A stretch of DNA of 52,488 nucleotides from Dipetalonema caudispina (taxonomy: Eukaryota; Nematoda; Chromadorea; Rhabditida; Onchocercidae). A model generated the notes under the pieces. The model ran no database searches, was not told the DNA's origin, and saw nothing but the letters and a program-made list of their open reading frames with translations. Positions 9,861 to 23,552 of this stretch are shown here, piece after piece (the first letter of the stretch is position 1; each line of letters begins with the position of its first letter). The stretch spans positions 1 through 52,488 of the forward strand of contig JABVXV010000229.1 in the NCBI GenBank assembly GCA_013365325.1, read 5' to 3'. Both the position numbers and the translations under genes were made by a program.

Positions 9861-12800
9861 TCATTCATTCTTTTTTACTCATCCCTCATTCCTACCACTT
9901 TTATGCGAAAAATTTACACCGAATACAAGAAAGATGAGAATAAGATAAATGGTAAGATCATAATTCAAAGTTCATTTAATTCAAATTTGAATCTCAATCG
10001 AGGCAATTGTTGAATTTGAAATTCATTGAGGCAAAAAAAAAAAAGTGTAAAATGAATAGGACAAATTGAGTTTGATCATTGCTCGATAAAGAGCATAAAT
10101 TAAAGTAATATTTAAATATTCCACTCTTTTCTACCTATCTATTATTACCTCTCTTGAAATAAATTTATAGTTAAAACGAAATTGGAAGAACATATCATGA
10201 AATTATTTCACCTTAATGAAAATGAAAGATGAAAAACACTGACATTAAATGATTATTTTATTTGGATGAAGAAAAAAATTTTTTATTTTAATTTAATTTT
10301 TTCATTTCATTCATTAATTACATTTTGTTTGAATAGAAATTTCAATGTATGACACATATTCAAATATAAATTGATAGAAAAAAGTAGTGAGTAAGTCAGT
10401 TGGCAAAAAAAAAAGAAAAAAATGTTCCTAAAAAAATTAAATTAAATTTATATTTTCAAATCAAAGAAATGGAAATTAAATGGAAATAAATACATTACTT
10501 TTATTGATTCATTCTCTTTGTTCTGCATATTTATTCTGGGAAAATTCCTTTAAAAATCTTATTTATTTCCTTCGTATTATATGAATGATACTAAAATTTT
10601 AAATAAAATCACTTCATTCAATACCTTCACAGATATTAATATCAACCAAAAAAAAAAAGAAAAGAATTGAAAGTAATCGAAAGAAAAATTTAATTTCCAA
10701 AAATTATTATTTTATAAAAAAAAAAAAAAATTAACGTTTCAGAAAAAAATGAAAAGAGTATTTCGATAAAATAAGAACAAAAAAAAAATTTGATGAAAGT
10801 ATCATTCATTCATCACTTGTTGATTTTTGATCACTGTGAATATTCAATTTTGATTTTAAATTTGAATAGAATGAATGGAAGATGGAAACTGTCATAAATA
10901 GACAAAAGGGAAATCATTTTGACATACAGAGTGAATTTCCATTTGGTTATATTTCGCTGATAACAATAAATTTTTAACATTAATCAGACTTATGAATACA
11001 CATATGAGTAAATAAGTAATTCATTTCAATTAACAACAAATAGTGTCATTCACCAATTAGTTTTGGTTGAATTTTCCGCCATCATAAGAATAAAAAAAAA
11101 AGAAACAAATGAAATGTATGGAATTAAGCAAAGTTGAAATTAAAAAATTAATCCAATTTGTTTTTCGTTTCCTTTCATTTGATTGATTGGCAAAACATAC
11201 AATTTTTCGCTTCTACCATTTTTATTTTTGATAATATTTTTGTGAAATTTATTAAGCTTTCAATTTATGCAAGTTTTTGATTTTAAATTTAAACAAAATG
11301 AATTATGTTGCAGTTTATTTCATCGTATTTTGTATTTTCAATCGTCTTTTAATTTATTTTTGTTTGCTATTTATTGAAAATATTTCAATGATAACGATAA
11401 CTGATAATGAAGCATTATAGCGCTTCTCATATTAATGGGTCACTATAAATTATCAATTTATTGTAAAATTTATCTGGAAGATAAACTTAATTTAAATAAA
11501 TTAATAAGCCTCAGCAAATTTTATCTTTTTTTCTTAAATTGATTAATTAATAATTAGTTAATTAATGACACCCATTCATTACAAAGGAGTTGAAATGCAG
11601 TAAATGGTTTCCCACCAAACAAAAAAGATTAACGGATTTTGATGGAAATGTTCGAAATATTATTAGTTGAAAATTTTTCTTTTCATTTGATAAAATGAAA
11701 AGGAAAATTTTAGGGTCGTTGTTTAGATCGATTATCAAAATATGATGATTAACTGATCATAAAATATGAATGAGAAATGCAAACTACAGCACATAGTTAT
11801 GATAAGATCAAATTTGACCGATTCAGATGACCTGATTTGAATAGACAAATTTCTCTAAAACAAATTCAAATTCAATTTGTCGAACAGTCTATTACAATGT
11901 GATCATAACACACTTTTATTTCAGCAATAATTATTTTCAATTTCATCTTTTCCGTTTTTTTTTTATTTTTTGAAATAGTGAATATTTATTTATAATACAT
12001 GTATTTGTCATATAATCGAAATCATTGAACAAATTTTGAAAATTTTTAAGTTTTAATTACACTTGAAAATTTTGATTCAATTTCAAACATTATGCATAAA
12101 AATAGTTTGTTTGTATCTTAAATTTAGACCAAATATAATTTGAAAGAAACGAAAAATTCGATTTTCCATTTGAATTAGTAGTAAGATAAGGCACATTTGC
12201 GCTGAAAACACATAAATTCAATTATTTCACTAAGCAGACTTTGCATAATTAAAAATTTTCAAACTACCAACAGCATCATTTTTAGCCAAATGGAAAATGA
12301 AAACATATGGTGAATTTAAACATTTCCACGTTTTTATTTCCGTCTTGTTTTTCATTGCAAGCATTTCAAAAATTTTTCATTCATTGAATAGTAATCCTTC
12401 TTTTCGTTAAAAATATTTAAAAGTAAGTTAAAATTTGATTATTGATTGGTAATAAAATTCATCAAATATTATTTACTGATTAAATAATGGATGAAATATT
12501 ATTGAGTGGACATTGGGCAAGATGTTATTGCATGGATATTGATGTAAAATGCATTGTTGCAATTAATAGCCTATCGTTTTGTTATTTTAATTAAAAAATT
12601 AATATACAATAATTGTATCACCATTAATTCTGTTAAAATTTTCATTTTACTAATAATGATTAACACTTTTAAGTTATTCATTTCAGATTCTATCTATTAT
12701 AGAATAATAATCATTGATACATTCAGATTCGAATATGGAATATTTTCCGTATTATTGCATATCCTATCTAATAAATTTCCTCGTAGTTATAACTACTAAA

Positions 12801-13576
12801 TATTTTTATTGATTCGAAGTCTTTTCTACTGAGATTTAAATACTCTTTTTTGTTTTCATTTTAAATTTAAATTAAATTTTCAACTGATATATATTTGTTT
12901 CATCCGTGTAGCACATTTCATTGGGATGTTGCACAAGAGGAAAGGAAGCTTCGTTCAGATATGTTTATGATCATAGTTGGAATGTAATACGGTTTGTTTT
13001 ACGGTTTTTCCGGTCTAGTTAGATTACCTGAAGTCTTGGAAGTTTTTCCGAAGATTTGAACAACTTCAGATTTTAATATGGACAAATAAAGTATTTACTA
13101 GTGGCAATAGTAGTAATAATAATCATATTTAATTTCAGTTAATGATTACGAAAATATGAAACGTACCGTAATGCTTCTGTATCCTCATTTTAATGTTCAT
13201 TTGGTATTCTTATTTTCATATTTCATATACATTTCTTTTTTTTTTTTTCCAGTTTTATCGTTGAAGAAAGATCCAATTTATATTTTTTTATTTTCATCTG
13301 TTAGTTTGTTTATTGTTACAAAATTAGTATCGCATCAATAAAATCAATGCAGTAAATATAGAAGAAGTTTTACATCATGATTTAATCTTATTCCAGAATT
13401 TTAGCGATTATTTCTTGAATTTTTTACAAAATAGTTTTATTAAAATTTGAATTTATTATGAAGTCTCATGCATTGATATATATCACGATATATGCCAAAT
13501 ACATAATTTTATTATTTTCTACGGTATGCGTGTTCTGTTGAAAATTTATTGCATCAGATTTGCTTTGTCATATGTG

Positions 13577-13583
13577 TTTGCAG
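13577..13583 (+). promoter_or_regulatory. Probable trans-splice (or 5' UTR) acceptor of the OSBP gene
   Basis: TTTGCAG ends 30 nt before the ATG at 13614. The codon directly before this ATG is an in-frame TAA, which fixes the start. No upstream coding exon fits, so spliced-leader addition or a 5' UTR intron is likely. Confidence 0.55.
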
Positions 13584-13613
13584 ATTTCAAGAATTGGGAA
13601 GAACCATTTTTAA

Positions 13614-16600
13614 ATGCCAGTCGGAATTTCTCGTTCCTCAGAATTATCACTAGAAATAGAGGGAAAGTATGGTTGGTTGTTGAAGTGGACAAATTATCTT
13701 AAAGGATATCGGCAACGTTGGTTTGTGCTCGATTCATGTGCCAATCTAAGTTATTATAGGTTGGTATTATTTCCACTGAATTGGTTATAAAAGCAGTCAG
13801 ATTTTACAAATTTTAGTAGTACACAATGTATGTCACAGTTATTGATTCCTCTTGAAATAGGAGGGCATATCTAATATCTGGAAGATTTCATCAAAATTAG
13901 CTCAGTCTGTTATTTGTGAGTTTGTTGTTGAATTTCAATGATTCAAAACAAAACGAAGCGCTAGGGATTTAAAGTTTTTACGACTTACTCAGTTCCTATA
14001 TTCTAGTCTTGTGAAAAAGAAAAATTCTTTCTCTTGTATTGCGAGAAGTAGACATTTTTGGATATCTAATGAACCGAGTGTGGAAGAGAACTTTAAAGAG
14101 AAGATTTGATCTGATTTATTCTCGGATAGGGTGTGTTCAAATATATTGAATTCGTTGGATTTTTCATTGCTTGTCGTTTGGTTCTGTGCAGCTGTGGACG
14201 TTTATGATTTCAAATATGTTAGAAAAATCAGTAAAGTCCAATTACATTTACGGAAAGTCCTGCTTTCCATGTTTTTTAAAAATGAATTTACATCAGTTTT
14301 GGGTTAAATAAGTTTAATGTCTTGGATTGCTTGTTTACCCAAATTTTTGTTTAACGAAGCTAGATGACTTGTTTGTATATTTCGACATTGAAGAGAAAGT
14401 TCTGGGCCAGAATAATAGATTTTAAAATATTATATTTATTTGGGAAATATATTGGTAGTCCGTATCAATTTCGGTAACTTTTTTCCCTTGGCATTGTTAT
14501 TCTTTCACTTAGAATATAAACTGTCATTTAGAAGTCTTAATGGATACAATGGCTCCTTTACCCAATATTTCAAGAGCACTTTTTTTTGCTAAGTGCCTTA
14601 CTCACCATTATAATCAAAAGAAAAAAAAAATTTGCCATGCTGTGAAAATATTTTTTTCTCAATCTTTAGAAAGATTCTTTTGCAATTTTTTTTTGTTTTT
14701 TGAAGTTCTCATCAAGTTCATCACCATGTGCAAAAAATACCTTTATTACTCAATTTAAATTTTATTTAAAGTTTTCTTTTTGAAGCAGGAATTAAAACAT
14801 CAAGTAGATTTGAGGATCAAAATTAGAATCGAATGGATAGAATTTTGGCATAGCTATAAAAAGAACTAAAATCATATCCATCATATCTTTTTTTAACGCA
14901 AAGATTTTGGAAGATTTCTTATATGCAGTTTGCACTATTGAATCATCGAAATTGAAGGTGTTTTGTTTAAAAAACTTCTCTGTTAAAATTTTGGGAAAAT
15001 GAACATTTGTTTTATTGCTTGCCATTAATTTGATTAGTTATTTCTGAAGGATTTTTTAAAATAATATATATCTCTTGCTATGTTAATGAGATATTTCTTT
15101 CTTCATTTAAGTTCCCATCAAAGAGAAGTAGTGATTCGCTGTAAAACTGATCTATTACTAAGTATGAGATACATGTGTAGTCAGTTCCTATAAAGAACTG
15201 TTCCTTTTTTCTAACCTAAATTTGTATTTCCCAGGACATAGCGAGCTAATCATGTAAGTTTGAAAATGGCAAGTTACAAAATACTTCAGTTATTGATTAA
15301 TCCATGCATTTTTTTTGAATCGAGCTATCAACTAAATTCAACGGAAAGGTTCATTATCGCATCTTAGGTAAGACATCCATGCTGATGAGAGGTCAGCGCT
15401 GGCAAGAGTAACTCAAATTGACAGATTAAAAATTAGATTTTCCAAAAAATTATATTGGACGAAGTAATTCAATCAAATATGAAACACTGCGGTTTTTTTT
15501 TTGATTGGATATTAAAATCAATTTATATCATACGCTAATCATTCATAATGAATGGTATGAGATATTAAAGTGAAATGAAAATGAAAATTCACTGAAGAAC
15601 AGTGAATAAAAAGATGTTTTTTATTCTTCAGAAGAAAATTTAGTTTCGACAATGATACAGTACGTTATACGGAGCTTGTTAGGTATGACTGAGAAGTTTC
15701 ATCATTTATGGCGTTGCAAACACTGCTATCACAATCATTTGAATTTTGATTAACGTGAAGCAAAAGTGAAAGTTGACCGTTATATTAATAGGATTAACAA
15801 TCGTACTTAATGCATTATATTTTATTTGATTTTTTCTAACTAGTTTAATTTAATTGTTTATTACTTCCACAACAGATTATTTTATGTATGTATGGCTTTT
15901 AGGAATAAACCGGTTGCAAAGATATGTGCAAATAAAATGGAAAGCATTGCCTTCTCTTCTTTTTTTTCTTTTTTGTTTCCAGTTTCCCTGTTCATTTCTT
16001 TGATGATGAGGTAGCATATATAACAGGATGAGTAGATAAATGATGTTCATAAGCATTTGCTTTTAGATTTTAGTGAAAAAAAAAAAAAAAAAAAAAATTG
16101 ACACATATTCTTCGATATCGTCTTCAGTTCCTCAGAAGTTCTTGTTCAGTTTTTGATGTTAATATAAGCTGTGGTAGAATTCTTTTGCTATATTTTAGTT
16201 GTAATTCACTACCGAGGTATTTTTGTAAAGTTTCCACATAGTTTTCTGATGTGTTTTTAAGAAAAATGATTTATTATTGTATTTTAGAAATGTTCGATTG
16301 AAATGTTTTATTGCTCGTATTTTTAAAATAGCATTAACAAAAAGGCATATATTTGGTGTAATAAAAAAATATATATATCAGCATCACTAATAACGCATAA
16401 GCCGAATATTTTGAGAAATGTCAATACTGTGATAATGCAAAGTTGTTTCCAAAAAAGCCAGATTAGAGATAGTATACTGAAAATATTAAAATCTAAGTAT
16501 CGACGTTATTGTAGCGGAAGATAATTAACTCAAACGCTGGTCATTTCCCTTCTCTGTTTTCCAAAATGATGTGTAATGCATCTATATGTGAAGCACAAAA

Positions 16601-19600
16601 TTAGATTTTAATTTCCAAATGTTTCAAAATTGTCACTGCAAATTTTGATAGAAGCCCATATTTAAAGAAATTAGCCAGTAACACGATTTTTTGCGAATTG
16701 AAGCATTCTTTTCATTGGGACCTTTTCAGGAATTCGTCTGAAGTAGGCCAGTCATGCCGTGGTAGCATCAATTTACAGGAAGCTCGTATCCATTCAGATA
16801 AGGCAACAAACAGCTTGACAATTTCAGCACCTTCGCAAACATTTCATTTGAAAGCACAAAATGAACTGGATCACGACAAGTGGTTTCATGCTCTCGAATG
16901 TGCTCGTCATCGAGCTGTTCGTGATGCTGAATCAGGTTTCTTGGTTTTCATTCGGTCAATTTATTTTTCTGTTCATTATTTCAACCTTTGTTCCTTTTCT
17001 CATGATCTTTTTCCATCTTATGAATTATTTTAAATGTTTTCCGACTTTGTATCAAGAAAAGGAAAAAACATTGTGATTCAAACAGTAACATCAAGGGAGC
17101 AACTTTTAACGATAATTTTTACAAAAACCTTCAGTAAGAAATTTTAATCTAATTCTTTTGTCTGCCCTTCACTTCTCACTTTTTTGAAAAACAAAATGTT
17201 CTGTAAAATTAATGCTGAAAAAATTCTTAGTCATGTCATTGTCATTATCATCATTGCGATCTTTAATTTGTCATTACGAATTAAAGAAAAAATTAGTGGC
17301 TGATATGTTAATAAATTTATGGTCTGATTTGTTGTTGCATGTGATGGGTAGTTAAACAGTACTGCGAGACATTTTTTTGCTACTACATATAAGCATGACA
17401 AATTCTATTTTTACCGTATACCTTTTCATTATTTTGCAGATGAAGATGACGTTATCAAAATGAGCGTATCCGGTAACAGTGGTGCTGCTGCAATTGAAAC
17501 AATGAATCGAGCAATTGCTGCTAAGATTCTTGATTTAAGAACATGCAGCTCTCTTATTTGTTTGTTTTTCATTCCTTTTTTTTCATTTGTTATTAGGGAT
17601 ATTACAAGAGAAACTAAAAGCTGTTTTTTAAATTAGGTTCAAATAATTTATTTAAAAATATTTTCTTGTGCTCGATTTTCTCTCAACGAATCTTTTATGG
17701 TAAAGCACTTTTCACTATTTGTAAGTAGTTTACGATGATATTGTACTATTATGAAGATCGGATCTTGTTCGCGTTATCCGATAAGCAGGGAATAGCATAT
17801 CGTTTGCTCCAGTCTTTTATTTTAATTAGCTTATATACTTAAGTTTTAAAGTTCATCCTGATCCTTTCGTTTGATTTCCAATTTTTCATAGATTATATGT
17901 TAGATAGGGATTCACTATTAGATACATTTCAAAAATCAGTTTGCAGCGATTTTCATTTTATTCAAGAATTTCAGCGAAACATGGGTCGGAACTTTTGAAA
18001 GCAATGTGTGATCTAGAAAAAACGGAAAGAATTAAAGCGGTGGCTGAACGTATCAACCTGTTTAAAATTACAACTGCTGCAATGATGAAAGCTTGCGAAG
18101 AATTTGTCACGCTTACTGCGGAAGTATGATTTTTCAATTTTTTTTTCTTAGAAAACATTTTAAAAATCTTTACAAAAAGTCACTGAAATTTAATCATGTA
18201 TTTGCTATCCAATATTCACTAATTGAAAGAGAAATAAATAGTGAATTCTCTTTTTTTTGCCAAGAAAAGCTTCGCTTTGACCAAAGGTTTTATACTATTA
18301 GTCGAAAGCTTTTAATAAAATAAATTAAGAAAACGAAAGTTTAGAAAGTGGAATGCGATGAGTGATAGAAGATAGGACGGAAAAGAAAATTCTTTACAAT
18401 TTTACGGGGAACGTATTCTAATCGTTCCCATCATAAATTGTGGAGTGGTATTTGTTTGTGTACACGGTAAATGTATCTTAAATTTTGCAAGCTGACTATA
18501 TTGTACATTTTGAAGTCGTCAAAAAAGTAGTTCCGAATTTTTAAACTATCGTTAAATTAAGATGCACTCAATTTACGGTACGTAAGGTAGGGTATTATTT
18601 GTTCTTCAAATTGATATATTGGTTAAATATTGTAGGAATCAAAAAAGGTGGGACGCTATGCAGCAAACGAACATGAACAGCGTCTAAGACTGCAAGATCA
18701 ATTAGAAGAGCTTGCACAGCAACATAGTAAACTCGAACGTGTGGCGTATCGTTCGACACATAAAACCAGTGCTGTTTCGGAACCACGTAAATCTTATGAA
18801 ATTTAAAAAATTTTTGTGAAAAAATCAGTGTCTTTCTTTCTTTTGTCTAATAAGATGTTTGTTCTGGTCAGGAAAATTAAAATCAAAGTTCAGTTATAAT
18901 TTCCTTCTTGCCTCTGCTAAAATGGATATGGAATGTTTGCAACTGTCACGAAGGATCGGTCTCGTTTTGCAATGCTTGATAAGCGGGAGGTAGTATATCA
19001 TCTTCACATACTCGGAAATATACACTTATTCAATTCTTCCTTTTAATGCTTAACATTTTCTGGATGTTGGGTTAAATGGTAGGAGCTTTCCTTATCCCTA
19101 TTATTTATTGAAAGAATTATGATTTTTTGCAGCATTTTTGGACGTAGAAGAAGAATTCCATGATGCATATGACTATGTTTCTGATGTAAATGATGGCAGG
19201 TAAGATGATTGATATTTTGGTGTTTGCAATTGATAGAAAAGATCTTCTGTATGCTACATTGTACACATTGAGAATTATTATTTGAAGAAGCGATGTGTTT
19301 ATCTCTTCTCTCTTCATTCCACACTTTTTTCTATCTTTCAGAAAATCCAGTTCTTCTCTGACGGAATCCATTTGTGAAGTGACAGATTCTAAATTATTTA
19401 ATGCTGAAATTATTTATCCAAAAGCAGTTAAGGTATCAATTTCAAACTTTATCTGTAATAAATCAAAGATGAAATCTATCATGTATCTGTAAGTATGGTA
19501 ATGCACTTTTTGCAGGCTGAAACAAGGTTAACTCGCTGCATTCCAACTACCCAACATTCACGGCAGCGCCGTACCAAAATACCCGAGAGACCACAAACTT

Positions 19601-22600
19601 CCATCAATTTGTGGTCCATTATGCGCAACTGTATTGGCAAGGAATTGAGCAAGATTCCGATGCCTGTATGTTATTTTTTAATTTGACAGATTGCTTGGGA
19701 GGAAAGAGCAATTTATTCAACAGCAGGTGTAGAATTGAGCTTAGGATGTCCAAGAAGTTGTGCTGGTATCCGAGAAGTCATAATAATTACAAAAAAAATA
19801 AATAAGTGGTCAAAATCATCATTGCTATTATTTTTTTCTTTTTTCAATCCACATATCGTTCAGAGTTATTTGATTTAAATTCCCTTGANNNNNNNNNNNN
19901 NNNNNNNNNNNNNNNNNNNNNNNNNNNNNNNNNNNNNNNNNNNNNNNNNNNNNNNNNNNNNNNNNNNNNNNNNNNNNNNNNNNNNNNNATCCGAGAAGTC
20001 ATAATAATTACAAAAAAAATAAATAAGTGGTCAAAATCATCATTGCTATTATTTTTTTCTTTTTTCAATCCACATATCGTTCAGAGTTATTTGATTTAAA
20101 TTCCCTTGAATATGGCACATATAACAATTCAATAATTGTAAGCAATCTTTTGTAGAGGCAACACAAATCCATCATCTTTCGCTTTATTGTTACAGGTGAA
20201 TTTTAACGAGCCACTTTCTGTATTACAAAGGATTTCTGAAGATCTCGAGTATTCTTACTTATTAGATGATGGAGCAGAAAAGACCGATTCACTAGAACAG
20301 ATGTGCTTTGTGGCAGCATTTGCAGTCAGTGCATACTCGACAACGGGTTATCGTACCACCAAACCTTTTAATCCCTTACTCGGTGAAACATTTGAATGTG
20401 ATCGGTTTGATGATCTTGGCTGGCGCTCTTTTGCCGAACAAGTGGGTATAGATTTTTTTTTTTTTTTTTTTGGATTTTGCTAACTCGAATCAAAGTGGAA
20501 TCATACTTTATATGATGAAATGCTTCTTCTGACCTCAGATAACATTTAAGGGAAATGGTATGATGGATAGCTTTTCAAGTCTCGTCTGCACTATGAAATA
20601 CGATGCAATGGGCAGGCAGTTTTGATAAAATTTTCAGGTAAGCCATCATCCACCAATAACAGCACATCATGCTGATGGCCGTAAATGGACATTGCATCAA
20701 GATTTCTCGATGACATCACGTTTTCGTGGAAAGTATTTGTCGATAACACCTACCGGTTATACGTATGTTAAGGTAATTGATATCAGTTTCAGATATGAAT
20801 TTTCAGGCTACTAGAAATATCTCTTTTCTTATACTTTAGGAGTTTCCATTATATGTTTTGCTATTATTATCGATTGTAAGTGATTTAAAATTAATTTTCA
20901 AAATACCGATTGGTGACTAATATGTGATATAGTTCTCCTGACTATCTACTAAAGAATCGCTGATCATAAAAACCTTTTTGTTTCAGTTTCTGGATAGCGA
21001 AAATGAATATTCATATAAGAAAGTAACTACCACGGTACATAATATCATCGTAGGCAAACTGTGGATAGATAATCACGGTGAGATGTTGATTGAAAACCAC
21101 AAAACTGGTGATAAATGTGTCTTGAAATTCCATCCCTACAGCTATTTTTCACGTGAACCTCCAAGAAAGGTCAATTTTCTTTCCGATAACTTGTTCTTAC
21201 AATTCATGTCTTGTAAATTAAAAGAAATGCTTATTTAAATCAGAAAATCTTTAAATTACCTTTTTATTGTGCTTAATTATACTTGGTTGATGTTATGGAA
21301 TTCTCCAGTGAAGTTAGTTGAATCTTTTAGGTAAGGAGGAGATGTATCCTTGAGTTCTGCTTTCGTGACTGACAATATAAATAAGATTCAAGTATGTGTA
21401 ATTAGGGATAGGTTTATTTGTTGACATTAAAATCATTCTTTCATCCTCAATTTCAAAGAATTTTATTGTTGAATTTACTGAACCGTTGTTGAAGATAGCT
21501 GGTTTTGTGAAAGATCCTATTGGAGAAGTCCGTTGGCTTATCCAAGGTATCTGGGATAGCTATTTGGATATTCTTAAGGTCACAAATGAAGTTAACACTG
21601 GTGAAAATGCACGCTTTGAGACGGATACGCCAATTCGTATCTGGACGATCAATTCACCAGTGTATGTTTTTGCAGAAAATCTATTTTTATATTTAATTTC
21701 ATTGTCACTACTTCAAAATGGGAACTGGTTCCAAAGTGTGCGTTGTAAATTGCTCGAAAAGTCACATTTCTAGCGACAAAGTGATTTGATTTTCTAATAT
21801 CCAACGAAAGTCTTGCGTTATTTGTCGTAACACTGGTTATCGAGTTAATGTATTGCAATTACTTCCTCCACAATTTTAAAGTTATTTTCTCGTGTTTTTT
21901 TACTTTTCCTCTTCAAACTGTATATGATCATAATTTAAGGGAAAATAGTGAGAAGATGTACTATTTCACAAAATTGGCAATTGAATTGAATGAACCAGAA
22001 GAAGGTGTAGCCCCGACAGATTCACGACTTCGTCCTGATCAGCGACTAATGGAAGATGGAAAATGGAATGAAGCAAATGAAATGAAAGTAAAAATTGAGG
22101 AAAAGCAGCGTGCTGTTCGCCGAGAACGAGAAGTTTTAGCAGAAAAAGCTCTGCAAAGAGGTACACCTATCATTGCAGTATCACAAATTCCAAACATGAT
22201 GCTTTTTTTTGTCTGTGTGTGAACACAAGACGAGTATTTATTATCAGTTCTTCTTTTCCGTTGTCTTTTTTTTCATTTTTAAATTCCTCTGATAAATTTC
22301 TTTTTCTTTCTTTTTTCTACCAAAGTGTAGCATCATTTCTTAATGCAGATGATATTATGGTTGTTGAAAAGGGCATATTTGATGAAAATATTATGGTGAA
22401 ATTCCTCTGGAAATGGAATGAGGTTCTTATGCTAGTCTTCTTTACATTGAGATTAATCTTACGATTTCAATCTCCCTTTAAGATTAGGATTGAATGATAG
22501 AAACGATGCTCTCTTTGTCATGAAATAATATTTTATCGGTTATTAGGAAAGTTTATTATTTTTTGAAGATTGTTCACTTCTAACTTTGAAAATTACAATA

Positions 22601-22773
22601 AATAATGAAATACAGTAAAGCCTGCTTCAGGCCAACCATTTGAAGAATATAAGCCATTGTGGTTTAAAAAAGATCAACACGAAGAAACGGGTGCTTTGAT
22701 ACATATATTTACCGGTGAATATTGGAAGAAGAAGAAAACTGGTGACTGGTCCAAATGTCCGAATATTTTTTAA
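13614..22773 (+). CDS. Oxysterol-binding protein (OSBP/ORP4 type), 14 exons, 729 aa
   Basis: Exons: 13614-13759, 16730-16935, 17440-17559, 17975-18123, 18636-18786, 19133-19199, 19342-19432, 19516-19665, 20196-20441, 20638-20772, 20987-21169, 21495-21661, 21940-22160, 22616-22773. They total 2190 nt with all phases consistent. Residues 17-112 are the PH domain, with GWLLKWTNYLKGYRQRWFVL at 20-39 as in OSBP. Residues 140-250 are helical and charged, probably coiled coil. An FFAT-like VAP-binding motif, EFHDAYD, lies at 265-271 after acidic residues. The ORD follows: NLWSIM at 341-346, fingerprint EQVSHHPP at 441-448, and a K653/E657/R661 triad spaced like the PI4P-binding K-E-R of Osh proteins. 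The C-terminus is Trp-rich and ends in CPNIF. Known members exchange sterol for PI4P at ER-Golgi contacts. The vertebrate N-terminal Gly/Ala extension is missing. Intron 8 contains an assembly gap but no coding sequence is lost. Confidence 0.96.
13760..16729 (+). other. Intron 1 of the OSBP gene (2970 nt)
   Basis: Largest OSBP intron, splitting the PH domain after SYY. It contains AT-rich sequence with occasional long A-runs (16077-16097) and no recognisable exon, RNA gene or repeat. A first intron of this size may carry regulatory elements, but none can be named. Confidence 0.75.
19768..19888 (+). repeat. Left copy of 121-bp duplication abutting the N gap
   Basis: Identical base for base to 19989-20109. 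The copy ends exactly at the first N. This is what unmerged overlapping contig ends look like. Confidence 0.95.
19889..19988. other. Assembly gap of exactly 100 N in OSBP intron 8
   Basis: A default-size gap. Since the flanks are identical 121-bp copies, the true sequence probably has one copy and no gap. Intron 8 (19666-20195, 530 nt here) would then be 309 nt. Confidence 0.95.
19989..20109 (+). repeat. Right copy of 121-bp duplication abutting the N gap
   Basis: Starts exactly at the base after the last N and repeats 19768-19888 without a mismatch. Confidence 0.95.
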
Positions 22774-22831
22774 AATATTTTCCTATATTATGTGCTTATT
22801 TTTACTTCAGCTTGTTATTTTTTAGTATTTA

Positions 22832-22837
22832 AATAAA
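22832..22837 (+). terminator. Poly(A) signal of the OSBP gene
   Basis: AATAAA 59 nt after the stop codon at 22771-22773, in T-rich sequence, a normal distance for nematode 3' UTRs. Confidence 0.65.
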
Positions 22838-23357
22838 TTATTATAGCATTCCTCCAGCATTCATTTTTTTGTTTGTAGTGCGAGTGCGGGTGTAGTGAGA
22901 TTGTGATCTTTTTTATTTGAGGAGCTTTCCCCTTCGGTAAGCACTGTTTATCAGATTCATTGTAAAAATTGCAGTAGATGTTATTTTTTTGAAGTATCGG
23001 TGTTTTATGGTATTAAATTGTATAGGACGTTTAAGATACTTATATTGTACTAAGATGTGATATTACAGCTTCACTATACGAGGTAATTAAAAGTTTTTTT
23101 GAATTTGATTTTTCTCACTGTAATTAATTAGTCTTAATTAAGTTGGCCGAACTAATCCTTAGCTTAATTCAAAGTTGATTCTTTCTTACCAGTTTTTTTA
23201 TAAAGAAAAAAACTTAAAACTTATGATGATTATGTTAATTGATATGTGTATCAGTTTATACTACAAATCACTGTTTATTTGCTAGAAGTTTTGTAATTTT
23301 TTTTGATAGTTATTCATTCATTGACTGATGACTGCTATTGTCTGCGATTATTATTGA

Positions 23358-23421
23358 TATTGTTTATTATTATTACTATCATCATCACTATTACCATTTC
23401 ACTATTATTATTATTATTATA

Positions 23422-23465
<44 letters not shown>

Positions 23466-23552
23466 CATTATTATTGTTATTATTACTATTATTATTATTA
23501 TCATTGTCATTATTATTATATTATTATCAATAATTATTATCACTATTATTAA
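23358..23552. repeat. ATT trinucleotide microsatellite
   Basis: Long ATT array with interspersed ATC, GTT and ACT variants, about 1 kb beyond the OSBP stop. One frame reads as poly-isoleucine, which is a repeat artefact and not a gene. Confidence 0.95.

Larger units (their letters stand above)
4203..13576. other. Intergenic region between SLC17 and OSBP genes
   Basis: The two genes are divergently oriented, so promoters of both should lie here. No coding exon was recognised. Long poly(T)/poly(A) runs recur (5131-5158, 5231-5250, 6239-6255, 7029-7050). Pyrimidine tracts (5011-5075, 7320-7500, 9780-9860) alternate with purine tracts (5514-5575, 6165-6225, 7110-7210). The named repeats and palindromes are listed separately. 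From about 9900 to 12900 I see only AT-rich sequence without structure. 12900-13080 is slightly less AT-rich and may hold OSBP promoter or 5' UTR sequence, but nothing specific supports this. Confidence 0.6.

Noticed and set aside
13156..13341. 61-codon frame upstream of OSBP, considered as a first coding exon
   Set aside because: Phe-rich, interrupted by a poly(T) run, and the OSBP start at 13614 is preceded directly by an in-frame stop.
17941..17974. Longer version of OSBP exon 4 starting after TTTGCAG at 17945
   Set aside because: The frame is open but the phase does not match exon 3; the TTTCAG at 17974 does and gives family-like sequence.
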